This document shows positions 16,704 through 25,528 of a DNA stretch of 64,000 nucleotides, piece after piece; the first letter of the stretch is position 1; every line of letters begins with the position of its first letter. A program made the translations under genes and the position numbers. This DNA is from Psychrobacter fozii (lineage in GTDB: Bacteria; Pseudomonadota; Gammaproteobacteria; Pseudomonadales; Moraxellaceae), in contig NZ_QJSU01000003.1 in NCBI RefSeq assembly GCF_003217155.1, positions 124,001 to 188,000 of the forward strand, given 5' to 3'. The notes beneath the pieces are model-generated. The model saw only the letters and a list, made by a program, of their open reading frames with translations, did no database searches and was not told where the DNA came from.

Positions 16704-17984
16704 ATGAGTCAAACCCTAATTGCAGGTGCCAATGCGCCACTACCGACGGACAATATTAGTATTCGTATCTTAAGCCAAAATGCGATTGATTGTGCTGCTT
16801 ATCGCCTAACTGCCGATGGTAAAGTGCGCGGTGATGGAGACATGATATTTTATGGGCAGACACGTAGCGATGATAGCAGTGTCAGCTTTCGTGGTCACGA
16901 CAGCGATGGCTTTTTTGACATCAATTTGCCAGCTCAACCTGCAAATATTGAAAAGATAGCGCTCGCATTTTCTAGTGATAAAACACTTGCTCAAGTCGGT
17001 GATGTTGATATTCAAGTATTACAAGGCAGTCAAGTACTGATGACTTGTCAGCTCAGTAGCGCAGGCCGTAATGAAAAAGCGATTATTTTAGCTGAGTGCT
17101 ATCGTAGGCAGGGCAGTTGGAAGTTTAGATTTATTGCTCAAGGTTTTGAAGGTGGTCTAAAACCTTTGTCAGAGCATTTCGGTGTTGAGATTGCTGATGA
17201 AGCGCCAGTTCAGAATCAGCCACAGAGTCAAGCCCAAAACCAGTCACAGAGTCAGGCTCAACCTATCAACACGCAGCGTCCAATCAATACTCAAAAACCG
17301 GGTAGCGCCCCTCAAGCAAACACACCACCACCGATACCAGCCAATCCCGCCATAAATCTGAGTAAAGTTACCTTAACTAAAAATCAATCTAGCATCAATC
17401 TCAAAAAACGCGATGATTTTGGTAAAATTACTGTGAACTTAAACTGGAATCAACGACCGAATGCTGATCAGCAAGCACCTAAAAAAGGTCTCTTGGGTGA
17501 TCTGTTCAAGCAACATAAAGCGGGTGGTATTGATCTGGATGTTGGTGCGATGATTCACCTGAAAAATGGTGAAAAGACGCTTATTCAAGCATTGGGTAAT
17601 CGTTTTGGTAGCTTGCAATCAGCGCCTTATGTTTGTCTGCGTGCCGATGATAGAACAGGGCAAATAAGTGGTGGTGAATGGCTGGATATCAATGGTCAGC
17701 AGTGGTCGCAGATTGAGGAGGTCTTTATCTTCGCCTTTATCTACGAAGGGGCTCCGAACTGGGCACAAACAGATGGCGTGGTCACCATTGCCGTACCAGA
17801 GCAGCCACCGATTGAAACGCGTTTAACAGAAGGCACAGGCAACTTGCCCATGTGTGCAATCGCTCGTTTGGTCAATCAACAAGGCAGTATCAATGTTGAG
17901 CGTATCAATCAATACTTTAAAGGTCACCAAGAAATGGACAAAGCCTTTAATTGGGGATTTAGCTGGAAACGTGGTAGTAAGTAA
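16704..17984 (+). CDS. terA: TerA-type tellurium/stress-resistance protein (two TerD-fold domains)
   Basis: A 426-aa protein. Residues about 15-165 are a TerD-like domain with GKVRGDGDMIFYGQT and CYRRQGSWKFRFIAQGFEGGL. Residues about 170-215 are a Gln/Asn/Pro-rich linker. Residues about 220-426 match the TerA C-terminal domain (LKKRDDFGKITVNLNW, GGIDLDVGAM, a C-terminal FNWGFSWKRG). The total length is close to that of known TerA (about 385). The N-terminal domain lacks the GDNRTGxGDGDDE calcium motif. AAAGGATGAGT precedes the start. TerA is part of a membrane-associated Ter complex; exact biochemistry is unsettled. The Shedu gene follows 61 bases downstream on the same strand. Confidence 0.85.
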   Translation: MSQTLIAGANAPLPTDNISIRILSQNAIDCAAYRLTADGKVRGDGDMIFYGQTRSDDSSVSFRGHDSDGFFDINLPAQPANIEKIALAFSSDKTLAQVGDVDIQVLQGSQVLMTCQLSSAGRNEKAIILAECYRRQGSWKFRFIAQGFEGGLKPLSEHFGVEIADEAPVQNQPQSQAQNQSQSQAQPINTQRPINTQKPGSAPQANTPPPIPANPAINLSKVTLTKNQSSINLKKRDDFGKITVNLNWNQRPNADQQAPKKGLLGDLFKQHKAGGIDLDVGAMIHLKNGEKTLIQALGNRFGSLQSAPYVCLRADDRTGQISGGEWLDINGQQWSQIEEVFIFAFIYEGAPNWAQTDGVVTIAVPEQPPIETRLTEGTGNLPMCAIARLVNQQGSINVERINQYFKGHQEMDKAFNWGFSWKRGSK

Positions 17985-18045
17985 GTCGCATCATTGAAGG
18001 TATCTCTATTTCAGATAGTAGATTAAAGACAGTTTGGAGAAAACA

Positions 18046-19269
18046 ATGAATAGACCAGAGCCTTTCACTGTAAATGAGGTTATCCTTTCTCTAATGAAAG
18101 TTTTAGAGGATAATTATTTTAAAGTTATTTTTGATGAAATAGACAGAAGCCCTGATTTAGAAAGTACAACTCCTGGGCTTATAGTAAATCCAGATATTAT
18201 TACGATTTATATGGGTAAAGAGCATATTGTAATAGAGTTTTCTGGCTCAGAAGTTTTGAGAAAGGATTTTAAAGAGCGTTATGGTTTTGAAGTAAGGTTT
18301 TTTGACTTTTCGCTAAATGATGGTAGTTTGTTAAAAAATATTTTGGGGTTTGGGAAAGATTATAATAATAGATTTTCTCCTCCAATTTTTGGTGATGTAT
18401 TCGATTTAGTATGGGCAACGGACGACGGATATGAGAAGCTTAGAGAGTTAAGATGGAACTATTTTGCTCAAGATATGATGTTGATAATGGGTTCTTCTAT
18501 ACCAACAGTAGTCTCAGGTAGCGCATGTAGTTTAATAAATTCTTTCTTTTTCGATGCTAATGAAACGGGTTTGAAAACTAGACACATAAAATGGATGAAT
18601 TTCATTCCTATTATTTATGATGATGCTGATAGCAGGCATGATACATTTAAGATTAATGAGGGACTTATAAGAAAAATAGCTATTGAGAATGCGCATACTG
18701 TTTATCCCTTGCCTGAAGAGTATAAAAATATTCACTTGCCAAAGATTAATAGATTTATTGAGCTTTGGGGTAATGAAGAAACATCAGAGCCACAGATAAC
18801 TAAATTCTTAGAAGAAAATAGTTTTATCTTAAAAATGGCATTTGGTGCTACTGATATATATGCTGAAAAAGAATGTATTTGGCAGACAGAAAACAAAAAA
18901 TCTATCAGACCTGACTTTTTTATCAAACGACCTCATAGAGTCGATATTGTAGAGTTTAAACTCCCTACTATGAAAAGTAGCTCTATTGTAGGTAGAGAAA
19001 ATAGAGAGTCTTTTTCCGCTCAGTTAAACTCTTATGTAGCCCAGACTAGAACGTATGCTAATTATTTTAATGATCCAAATAATAGAATATGGGTACAAGA
19101 AAAGTATGGTATAGACGTCTACAAACCCCGACGTATCTTGATCATCGGACGTAGAGCAAATTTTGATAGAGAAGAGTGGAGAGAAATAGTTGCTGATTAT
19201 AATAATTTTGAGGTTATGACATTTGATGATTTGGTAGATGGGGTCGTCGCTCAGTTCTATCATGAATGA
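18046..19269 (+). CDS. Shedu-family (DUF4263) anti-phage nuclease, SduA-like
   Basis: A 407-aa protein. The C-terminal half (about 240-400) carries the DUF4263 nuclease signature: ITKFLEENSFILKMAFG (251-267), the PD-(D/E)xK core with D290 in RPDFFIK and E303-x-K305 in IVEFKLP, Q333 in VAQTRTYANYF, and the PRRILIIGRR strand (361-370). Residues 1-230 are an unrecognised sensor region. Shedu proteins protect against phage by cleaving DNA. The ATG at 18046 has TTGGAG 6 bases before it; an upstream TTG at 18034 is less likely. The gene is more AT-rich than terA before it, suggesting separate acquisition, yet it sits in the terA transcript. Confidence 0.8.
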   Translation: MNRPEPFTVNEVILSLMKVLEDNYFKVIFDEIDRSPDLESTTPGLIVNPDIITIYMGKEHIVIEFSGSEVLRKDFKERYGFEVRFFDFSLNDGSLLKNILGFGKDYNNRFSPPIFGDVFDLVWATDDGYEKLRELRWNYFAQDMMLIMGSSIPTVVSGSACSLINSFFFDANETGLKTRHIKWMNFIPIIYDDADSRHDTFKINEGLIRKIAIENAHTVYPLPEEYKNIHLPKINRFIELWGNEETSEPQITKFLEENSFILKMAFGATDIYAEKECIWQTENKKSIRPDFFIKRPHRVDIVEFKLPTMKSSSIVGRENRESFSAQLNSYVAQTRTYANYFNDPNNRIWVQEKYGIDVYKPRRILIIGRRANFDREEWREIVADYNNFEVMTFDDLVDGVVAQFYHE

Positions 19270-19287
19270 GAACTGAATTACTGTATA

Positions 19288-19323
19288 AAAATACGCTGTT
19301 GAGCTATGTCAGCAGCGTATTTC
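19288..19323. terminator. Bidirectional terminator between Shedu and terZ
   Basis: AAATACGCTG (19288-19297) pairs with CAGCGTATTT (19313-19322) across a 15-base loop in the convergent gap. Confidence 0.75.
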
Positions 19324-19346
19324 CTTAATTGTAAATAGCTCAATAC

Positions 19347-19955
19347 CTACGCATGCGGTGTGATAGCAGGCATCAAGTCATGAAAAGTGCGACCAGACGC
19401 TGTTTCACCAATGGCATGCATTTTCCATTCATTGTTATGGCGATAGACTTTTGCCATTACCATCGCTGTGTGTCCACCTTGCGCTGATAAGTTATAGCGG
19501 GCAACTTCTTGGTTGTTATTGGCATTGACGATACGACAAAATGCATTTTCTACGGTCTCAAAAGTCTGACCAGTAAAGCTATTGACGGTAAATACCAGCG
19601 ATACAACATTAGCAGGAATTCTAGATAGGTCTACGTTGATGACTTCATCATCGCCATCGCCATCACCCGTACGGTTATCACCAGTATGTACAATGCTGCC
19701 ATCTTTTGATTTTAGCTGACTGAACCAAATAGCATCGACCGCCTGTTTATTGCTATCAAACATGATGCATGAGGCATCAAGATCGATAGAGTCGCCACCA
19801 CTACCGCCACCGAATAATTTACCTAAGAACCCACCTTTTTTCTCTTGTGGACCTTGTGCGACGTCCCAGCCTAAACCTAGTTTTACCTGCGTGAGGTCAC
19901 CACCAGCTTCTTTGCTAAGTGAGATTTTTTGACCTTTTTGTAAGCTAACTGCCAT
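19347..19955 (-). CDS. terZ: TerZ-type TerD-family protein
   Basis: A 202-aa TerD-fold protein. KLGLGWD is followed by a Gly-rich insert (GGFLGKLFGGGSGGDS, about 41-56), then SIDLDASCIMFD and [19 protein letters not shown] (about 90-108), the Ca2+-binding signature. VFTVNSFTGQTF and the C-terminal GRTFHDLMPAI are specific for TerZ rather than TerD/TerE. AAGGAT precedes the ATG. It acts with other TerD proteins in tellurite, colicin and phage tolerance in known Ter operons. It is followed by a shared terminator with the Shedu gene. Confidence 0.9.
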   Translation of the reverse strand: MAVSLQKGQKISLSKEAGGDLTQVKLGLGWDVAQGPQEKKGGFLGKLFGGGSGGDSIDLDASCIMFDSNKQAVDAIWFSQLKSKDGSIVHTGDNRTGDGDGDDEVINVDLSRIPANVVSLVFTVNSFTGQTFETVENAFCRIVNANNNQEVARYNLSAQGGHTAMVMAKVYRHNNEWKMHAIGETASGRTFHDLMPAITPHA

Positions 19956-20099
19956 ATGATTATCCTTATAGTATCAATATTGAGAAATATGAACTGAGTG
20001 TAGTGTTACCACTCGTCTTCCTTGCTATCTAAGTTTTTAAAAATGTTGTAATAGTTCTGAGTAAAGCGTCGAATAAAAACTGTATATGACAACGTCCAG

Positions 20100-20852
20100 T
20101 TATAAGATATTACCTAACAAGCCATTACTACCACCGCGACCGCCTGAGCTACTACCCAGGACACTTTGTAGCCAGCCTTGGTAGCTATCACGATTGCGTG
20201 AACAGATAATGACTTTGCCAGTACCAGAGAAGTTCAATACCATGCCTTCACCACTGGTGACGGAGTTGATGATATTGCTCATGAATCCTTTTTTCTTGCT
20301 GGTAGATACTGACAGCTTATAATCTAAGTTGGAGTCCCAGCAGACCACGTGACCATTATCGATGATAACGTCTTTACCTGCTTCTACATCGATCTCGAAT
20401 AGTGAGCCAAACCCTGATACCACGACCTGACCTTGGCCTTGTGTTTGCATAACCATAAAGCCACCAGTATCACCAAATACTGCACCGCCAAGGTTGCGTT
20501 GAATATTGGCTCTGATATCGACTCCAGTTTGTGCCGCGACAAAAGCGCCATCGCTCAACGTATACTGCTGAGCACCGCAATCAATGATTTGCATATCACC
20601 ATCGAGCGTGGGCGCAAGCAAGCAATCACCTTCACCATTGACCGCTTCGATTTGCTGTTGAAATAATGACTCATCATTAGCAAAACGGCGCATAAGTGAC
20701 TGCATCAACCCGCCTTGCAGCTTACCTTTGAGCTCAAGGTTTGATTCCATCATCACCATTGCATTGGCTTCACAATAAATCGAGTCGCCTTTTTTGAGAT
20801 TACAATGTAAAAAAGGTTCGATGGTACCGATTAAGCTAAATGTTGCGGCCAT
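20100..20852 (-). CDS. AIM24/TIGR00266-family protein
   Basis: A 250-aa beta-rich protein of the AIM24 (DUF124) family. Recognisable parts are the opening FSLIGTIEPFLHCNLKKGDSIYCE, MVMMESNLELKGKLQGGL (about 33-50), FGDTGGFMVMQTQGQG (about 148-163) and the closing FSGTGKVIICSRN, followed by a Gly/Ser tail. In Ter islands such proteins sit next to terD genes. The family also includes a mitochondrial inner-membrane factor, but molecular function is unknown. ATG at 20852 is chosen, 10 bases after AAGGA; a TTG three codons upstream (20861) lies too close to that site. Confidence 0.8.
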   Translation of the reverse strand: MAATFSLIGTIEPFLHCNLKKGDSIYCEANAMVMMESNLELKGKLQGGLMQSLMRRFANDESLFQQQIEAVNGEGDCLLAPTLDGDMQIIDCGAQQYTLSDGAFVAAQTGVDIRANIQRNLGGAVFGDTGGFMVMQTQGQGQVVVSGFGSLFEIDVEAGKDVIIDNGHVVCWDSNLDYKLSVSTSKKKGFMSNIINSVTSGEGMVLNFSGTGKVIICSRNRDSYQGWLQSVLGSSSGGRGGSNGLLGNIL

Positions 20853-20980
20853 GACTTGCAAATCCTTATTCTAATTTTTTAATATGTGCGCTTGATAGCT
20901 ATGTTTATGGCTGTTTATGTATATGGTTCTATATAAGCTATCTTCAAGACTTTGGCTTTTTGGGTTAGCCAATTAAAATT

Positions 20981-21021
20981 AAAGCCATCAAATGCGTTAA
21001 AAGGGCACACTTGATGGCTTA
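20981..21021 (-). terminator. Probable terminator of the terE-like gene
   Basis: On the minus strand AAGCCATCAA and TTGATGGCTT pair across a 20-base loop and are followed by a moderately T-rich stretch. It lies about 80 bases past the gene's stop. Confidence 0.5.
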
Positions 21022-21103
21022 TTTATATCGTAATCAACTATATGATTGCGATATTTATTTTGCTAAGCGATTACGTCAAAGCTAAAATTAGTCAAAGCTA
21101 AGC

Positions 21104-21679
21104 TTATACGTTTACGCCATAAGAACCCGCTAATGGTCCAAGACCACCGCTGAAGCCTTGACCAACGGCACGGAATTTCCAGTCGCCGCTGTGACGATAC
21201 AACTCACCAAAGATCATGGCCGTTTCAGTGCTGCCGTCTTCTGATAGGTCATAGCGTGCAATTTCACTGCCGCCATTGTCATTAACGATACGGATGTAAG
21301 CTTCGCCTACTTGACCGAAGTTTTGGTTACGGGCTTGACCTTCATAAATGATGGCACAAAGTGCTACTTTATTAACGTCAGCTGGAATGCTCGCTAGATT
21401 TACTTTGATAGCTTCATCATCGCCATCACCTTCGCCAGTACGGTTGTCGCCTGTGTGCTCAACAGCGCCATTGTCTGACTTTAGGTTGTTAAAGAAAATA
21501 AAATCTTGGTCGTTACGTACTTTACCTGCTTCATTGACCAAAAAGCCAATCGCATCCAAGTCAAACTCTTGACCGTCAGTAGCGCGTGGATCCCAGCCAA
21601 GACCGACTGTAATATTGGTTAAGCCTGGCGCTTCTTTTGATAAGTTTACGTTGCCGCCTTTTGTTAAGCTAATAGCCAT
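21104..21679 (-). CDS. terE: TerE-type TerD-family protein
   Basis: A 191-aa protein that is a single TerD domain. [18 protein letters not shown] (about 27-44), [29 protein letters not shown] (about 62-90, the two-site Ca2+-binding signature) and [29 protein letters not shown] (about 152-180) are all intact. FIFFNN and the ending GVNV make it closer to TerE than to TerD, though the two are hard to separate by eye. AGGATATTTAT precedes the ATG. A large palindrome lies about 210 bases upstream. Confidence 0.85.
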   Translation of the reverse strand: MAISLTKGGNVNLSKEAPGLTNITVGLGWDPRATDGQEFDLDAIGFLVNEAGKVRNDQDFIFFNNLKSDNGAVEHTGDNRTGEGDGDDEAIKVNLASIPADVNKVALCAIIYEGQARNQNFGQVGEAYIRIVNDNGGSEIARYDLSEDGSTETAMIFGELYRHSGDWKFRAVGQGFSGGLGPLAGSYGVNV

Positions 21680-22143
21680 ATAAATATCCTATTGATTAAT
21701 AATTGATTAATAAAAAAATGAACTGAAAGTGGTGCAATGGTTGATACGTAAGCACAGACAATAGTGCTACCTGTATATCACGGCCTGCGTATCATTACGT
21801 TTTACTATACTAAGCGTTTGCTTAGTAAGCAAGGCGTATTTTGTGCACTTACTATATGTTTCCTAAGAGACATAATGTCTCTGTATATCTGATACTTTTT
21901 AACAATCTTAATAGCAATACTTAAGGTATTGTTATCAAAAGTAAATTGTTGGTCTACTACCATTTGTAGATTAAATAAGAAAAATCGGTATTTAGCTAAT
22001 AAGAGCATATTTTCCTAAAGAAAGCTTTAAAACGAAAAAGGGTCATGCCAATATATTTAGCATGACCCGAAGTAAAACTCATCATGTTTAACGGTGCACA
22101 TCATTTTGAATAACTCACCGATAAAAGCATTAGATGATAGTCT
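21680..22143. promoter_or_regulatory. terE upstream region with a long interrupted palindrome
   Basis: These 464 bases hold the glsA terminator and the terE leader. The segment 21890-21943 is strongly palindromic: TACTTTTTAACAAT pairs with ATTGTTATCAAAAGTA apart from a 2-base bulge, and inside it GCAATACTTAAGGTATTG is itself near-palindromic. It could be an operator or an RNA hairpin. No gene is seen. Confidence 0.4.
22030..22068 (-). terminator. Terminator of glsA
   Basis: On the minus strand GGGTCATGC and GCATGACCC form a 9-bp stem followed by TTTTTCG. It lies about 75 bases after the glsA stop. Confidence 0.85.
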
Positions 22144-23073
22144 TTAATCACCGAAAACCGACCAGCCAGTTTCTTGTACAAACAGCTCTAATGCTTTGGT
22201 TCCAAGCTTAGAGTTTCCTATATGATCGAGCCCTGGAGACCAGACGGCGATAGAACCTTCACCTGGTGCTATCGTTAAAATACCACCGCCAACACCACTT
22301 TTTCCTGGCAGACCGACACGATAGGCAAACTCACCAGAGCCATCGTAATGACCACACATCATCATCAGCGAATTAATCCGGCGAGAACGCTGTGCATTAA
22401 TAACTCTAACGCCTGTGTGTTCATTGATGCCATTAGATACTAAAAATAGGCCAGCTTGAGCTAACTGTTGGCAGTTCATCGCGATTGAGCATTGATGAAA
22501 ATAAGTACCCAACACTTTATCTACATCATGCTTTAGACGACCAAAGGATTTCATAAAATAGGCCAACGACGCATTTCGATCTTTATGTGCCATTTCAGAT
22601 GCGGCCACTTTGTGATCAAAACTGATTGAGTCATCGTCTGCGATAAAGCGAACAAATTGCAGTATCTCGCCCAATGTCTCTTTTGGCTCATGACCCATCA
22701 TAATCGCATCTACTACCGCAATTGCACCCGCATTGATGAAAGGATTACGTGGCCTGCCAGATTCATGTTCTAGCATCATGATAGAGTTGAAGGGGTCACC
22801 AGATGGTTCGCGACCGACGTGTGTCCAGAGCGCATTACCTAACTTGCCAAGACCGATGGTTAAGGTAAATACCTTTGAGATACTTTGAATAGAAAACAGT
22901 GTGCCAGCATCTCCCGCTGTATAGACCTGTCCGTCAGGTGTCGCTACCGCAATACCGAACTGATTTGGGTCGACATGAGCCAGTTGCGGGATATAATCTG
23001 CCACTTTGCCACGATCGGTTTCATTTGCCATTTCTTTAGCAATGTCATCAAGAATTTTTTGTATATTGATCAT
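22144..23073 (-). CDS. glsA: Glutaminase
   Basis: A 309-aa enzyme converting glutamine to glutamate and ammonia. It belongs to the serine-beta-lactamase-like glutaminase family. The catalytic Ser-x-x-Lys is in [12 protein letters not shown] (about 61-72), with [15 protein letters not shown] (about 109-123), [10 protein letters not shown] and the late [15 protein letters not shown] (about 258-272) typical of bacterial glutaminases. The length equals that of E. coli YneH (308). It lies between terE and the DUF475 gene, each with its own terminator, so it may be a bystander. It could also feed ammonia or glutamate to the ligases of the island (speculative). Confidence 0.93.
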   Translation of the reverse strand: MINIQKILDDIAKEMANETDRGKVADYIPQLAHVDPNQFGIAVATPDGQVYTAGDAGTLFSIQSISKVFTLTIGLGKLGNALWTHVGREPSGDPFNSIMMLEHESGRPRNPFINAGAIAVVDAIMMGHEPKETLGEILQFVRFIADDDSISFDHKVAASEMAHKDRNASLAYFMKSFGRLKHDVDKVLGTYFHQCSIAMNCQQLAQAGLFLVSNGINEHTGVRVINAQRSRRINSLMMMCGHYDGSGEFAYRVGLPGKSGVGGGILTIAPGEGSIAVWSPGLDHIGNSKLGTKALELFVQETGWSVFGD

Positions 23074-23240
23074 GTAGTCGTATTTTTATGGTGTTGTTAG
23101 AGGGTGGAGATTTTAACTGAATAAAGGATGATAGTAATCATGGAATTGTATTTTAATGGTTGGTTATCTTAATTATTGGTCAATCTGGTATACCGATGAA
23201 TGCCTCATATATTTATAACTTGTTACTTTAATTAGGCTAT

Positions 23241-23280
23241 AAAAAAGCAGGTCATATCAATTTTTTGATATGACCTGCTT
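23241..23280 (-). terminator. Terminator of the DUF475 gene
   Basis: On the minus strand AAGCAGGTCATATCA and TGATATGACCTGCTT form a 15-bp stem followed by TTTTT. It begins about 35 bases past the stop. Confidence 0.9.
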
Positions 23281-23315
23281 AAATACATCACTAGATGCTA
23301 TATGAACGACATGCC

Positions 23316-24383
23316 TTAATTCAGACTTGCCTTTTCAGCCTTACGATAATTAAGTGATGCAACAAATGCCCAACCAATAAAGGTAATGCCGATCAGACCA
23401 GTAATGAGTTCTGGTACATGGAACTTAACCGACAACAGCATGATAATTGCCAATGCACCAATCGCATAATGTGCGCCATGCTCAAGATAGACAAACTCGT
23501 CAAGCGTACCTTTATCGACCAAGAAGATAGTCATAGAACGTACAAACATTGCACCAATAGCAAGACCCAACATGATGACAATAACGTCGTTGGTAATGGC
23601 AAATGCACCAATAACACCATCAAAACTGAATGAAGCATCAAGAACTTCTAAGTATAAGAAGCCGATGATACCACCTTTCATGATAGCGCTAGTCGCTGCT
23701 GCACCCGAACCGCTTTCTTCGTTTTCTAAGCCTTCTTCGAGATCACCTTCGAGCATGCCAGAGACAACCTGTACGCCAAGGTAAACAAGAATACCCCAGA
23801 CACCTGCAATTAAGACGGCACCTGACTGCTCAGCGCTGGCCCATGATACGGCAATCATTAAGACGATGAGAGCGACAAACACGCTCATAGCATCGACTTT
23901 GCCGAGCTTAGCCAAACGGCTTTCTAGCCAATCAAACCAATGAACTTCTTTCTCATCAAAGATGAAGTTCAAGAAAACTAATAGTAGGAAAATACCACCA
24001 AATGCTGAGATTTCAGCGTGATGCGCCATTAGTCTGGCTGAGTATTCTTCTGGTTGATACAGCGCTAGATTGATAACTTCCATCATGCCAAGATCAGCGG
24101 TAACCGCGACGATGACAATAGGGAAGACCAAGCGCATACCAAATACTGCAATCAAAATACCAACGGTTAAAAATATCTTCTTCCAAAATTCGTCCCAGCC
24201 CTTGAGGACTGAAGCGTTGACCACCGCATTATCAAATGATAATGAAATCTCCATGACGGCCAAAATAGCGGTAATAGATAAGGTGGATATCATGCCACCC
24301 ATACCGCCATGTGAATATCCCCACCATGCCGCTACCGCTAGGGCAATGGCTGTGAAGATAAAATCTAAATAAAAATGTCTCAT
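23316..24383 (-). CDS. DUF475 family TerC-like integral membrane protein
   Basis: A 355-aa membrane protein with about nine hydrophobic helices. The TerC-superfamily signature is seen twice: acidic residues inside helices in AVMEISLSFDNAVVNASVLK (about 40-59) and in LEVLDASFSFDGVIGAFA (about 245-262), thought to form a metal-ion path. DUF475 proteins are the TerC-like partner in many Ter islands and probably anchor TerD-type proteins at the inner membrane or export metal. ATG at 24383 is chosen because ACAGGATG lies 5 bases upstream; a longer frame to 24464 has no such site. Confidence 0.85.
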   Translation of the reverse strand: MRHFYLDFIFTAIALAVAAWWGYSHGGMGGMISTLSITAILAVMEISLSFDNAVVNASVLKGWDEFWKKIFLTVGILIAVFGMRLVFPIVIVAVTADLGMMEVINLALYQPEEYSARLMAHHAEISAFGGIFLLLVFLNFIFDEKEVHWFDWLESRLAKLGKVDAMSVFVALIVLMIAVSWASAEQSGAVLIAGVWGILVYLGVQVVSGMLEGDLEEGLENEESGSGAAATSAIMKGGIIGFLYLEVLDASFSFDGVIGAFAITNDVIVIMLGLAIGAMFVRSMTIFLVDKGTLDEFVYLEHGAHYAIGALAIIMLLSVKFHVPELITGLIGITFIGWAFVASLNYRKAEKASLN

Positions 24384-24610
24384 GACACATCCTGTCTGGT
24401 TGCGTAAAGCTAAGGTCGGCCTATTATAGACACAAACTGCAAAAAAGTGGTTATTGCTAACCACCTTTGATAGGTAATTCTAAACGAAACGCAGAGCATT
24501 ACTAGTCATTTGGTCACTATAAATTGTGACTATTTGCAACTATGTCAGCTCTACGTTTTGGACGTGATAACGACGACTGATAACCACCTAAATGTTAATA
24601 AAATAGGGTT

Positions 24611-25186
24611 TTAAATATCAACGCCATATTGCTGGCACATCGCCTGTAGACCACCTGAATAGCCTTGACCAACGGCGCGGAATTTCCATTCACCGTTATG
24701 GCGATATACTTCGCCAAATACCATTGCCGTCTCGACAGAGTAGTCTTCAGCCAAATCAAAACGTACGACTTCGGTGCCTGTTTCTTCATTAACGACACGG
24801 ATAAAGGCGTTGGCTACTTGGCCAAAGTTTTGACTACGTGCTGCAGCATCATGAATAGTCACGGTGACGACAATTTTGTCGACATCAGCAGGCACTTGAG
24901 TTAGGTTTACTTTGATAACTTCATCATCACCATCCCCTTCGCCAGTACGGTTATCACCAGTATGTTCAACGGCACCATTGTCAGATTTAAGCTGATTATA
25001 AAAGATAAAGTCATGGTCGCCGCGCACTTTACCAGCGCCACTTAGCAAGAATACGCTCGCATCAAGATCAAACTCTGCACCTGATGTGGCACGCTCATCC
25101 CAGCCAAGGCCGATAAGTAGCTTGGTTAGGTTTGGATCCGTTTTGGTTAGCGATAAATTACCGCCTTTATTAAGTGATAAAGCCAT
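24611..25186 (-). CDS. terD: TerD protein
   Basis: A 191-aa single TerD domain. [26 protein letters not shown] (about 23-48), [38 protein letters not shown] with the full Ca2+-binding motif, [18 protein letters not shown] and the ending QQYGVDI are those of canonical TerD rather than TerE. AAGGATATTCTC precedes the ATG. It is 227 bases upstream of the DUF475 gene on the same strand, so the two may share a transcript. TerD binds Ca2+ and is linked to tellurite and phage tolerance in known operons. Confidence 0.9.
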   Translation of the reverse strand: MALSLNKGGNLSLTKTDPNLTKLLIGLGWDERATSGAEFDLDASVFLLSGAGKVRGDHDFIFYNQLKSDNGAVEHTGDNRTGEGDGDDEVIKVNLTQVPADVDKIVVTVTIHDAAARSQNFGQVANAFIRVVNEETGTEVVRFDLAEDYSVETAMVFGEVYRHNGEWKFRAVGQGYSGGLQAMCQQYGVDI

Positions 25187-25528
25187 GAGAATATCCTTGT
25201 TATTAGAGTAGGGAGAGGTGCAATATTAAAGCAATAACCATGCAAAGAAGTACAGCTAAGCGAGAAAAGTAGATAGTGGGATTAACATTATCAAAAAACT
25301 ATCGCCGCAAAACTATTGCTTAATAACGCCCTATCATAACAACAAAAAATGACCCAATCAAAGCTGATTGGGTCATTGTTATGTTTCATAAAAAATTGAG
25401 CGTAAAACTTAAGATTTAGTGGCTTATAGATGACCGTTTATATGATTAGTCATCTGTAGGCGCTTATCTAAAAGCTGTCATTTAAAAGCTCTGGTGACAG
25501 CCATAGCCATAAGATTATAGACTATCGC
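25187..25528. other. Intergenic region upstream of terD
   Basis: It contains the terD leader near 25187-25250 and the rlmKL terminator at 25345-25377. No gene is seen in the rest. Confidence 0.6.
25345..25377 (-). terminator. Terminator of rlmKL
   Basis: On the minus strand AATGACCCAATC and GATTGGGTCATT form a 12-bp stem followed by a T run. It is about 150 bases after the rlmKL stop. Confidence 0.8.

Noticed and set aside
19024-19263. Minus-strand frames inside the Shedu gene
   Set aside because: They are shadows of the AT-rich coding strand, and the sense frame has clear DUF4263 motifs.
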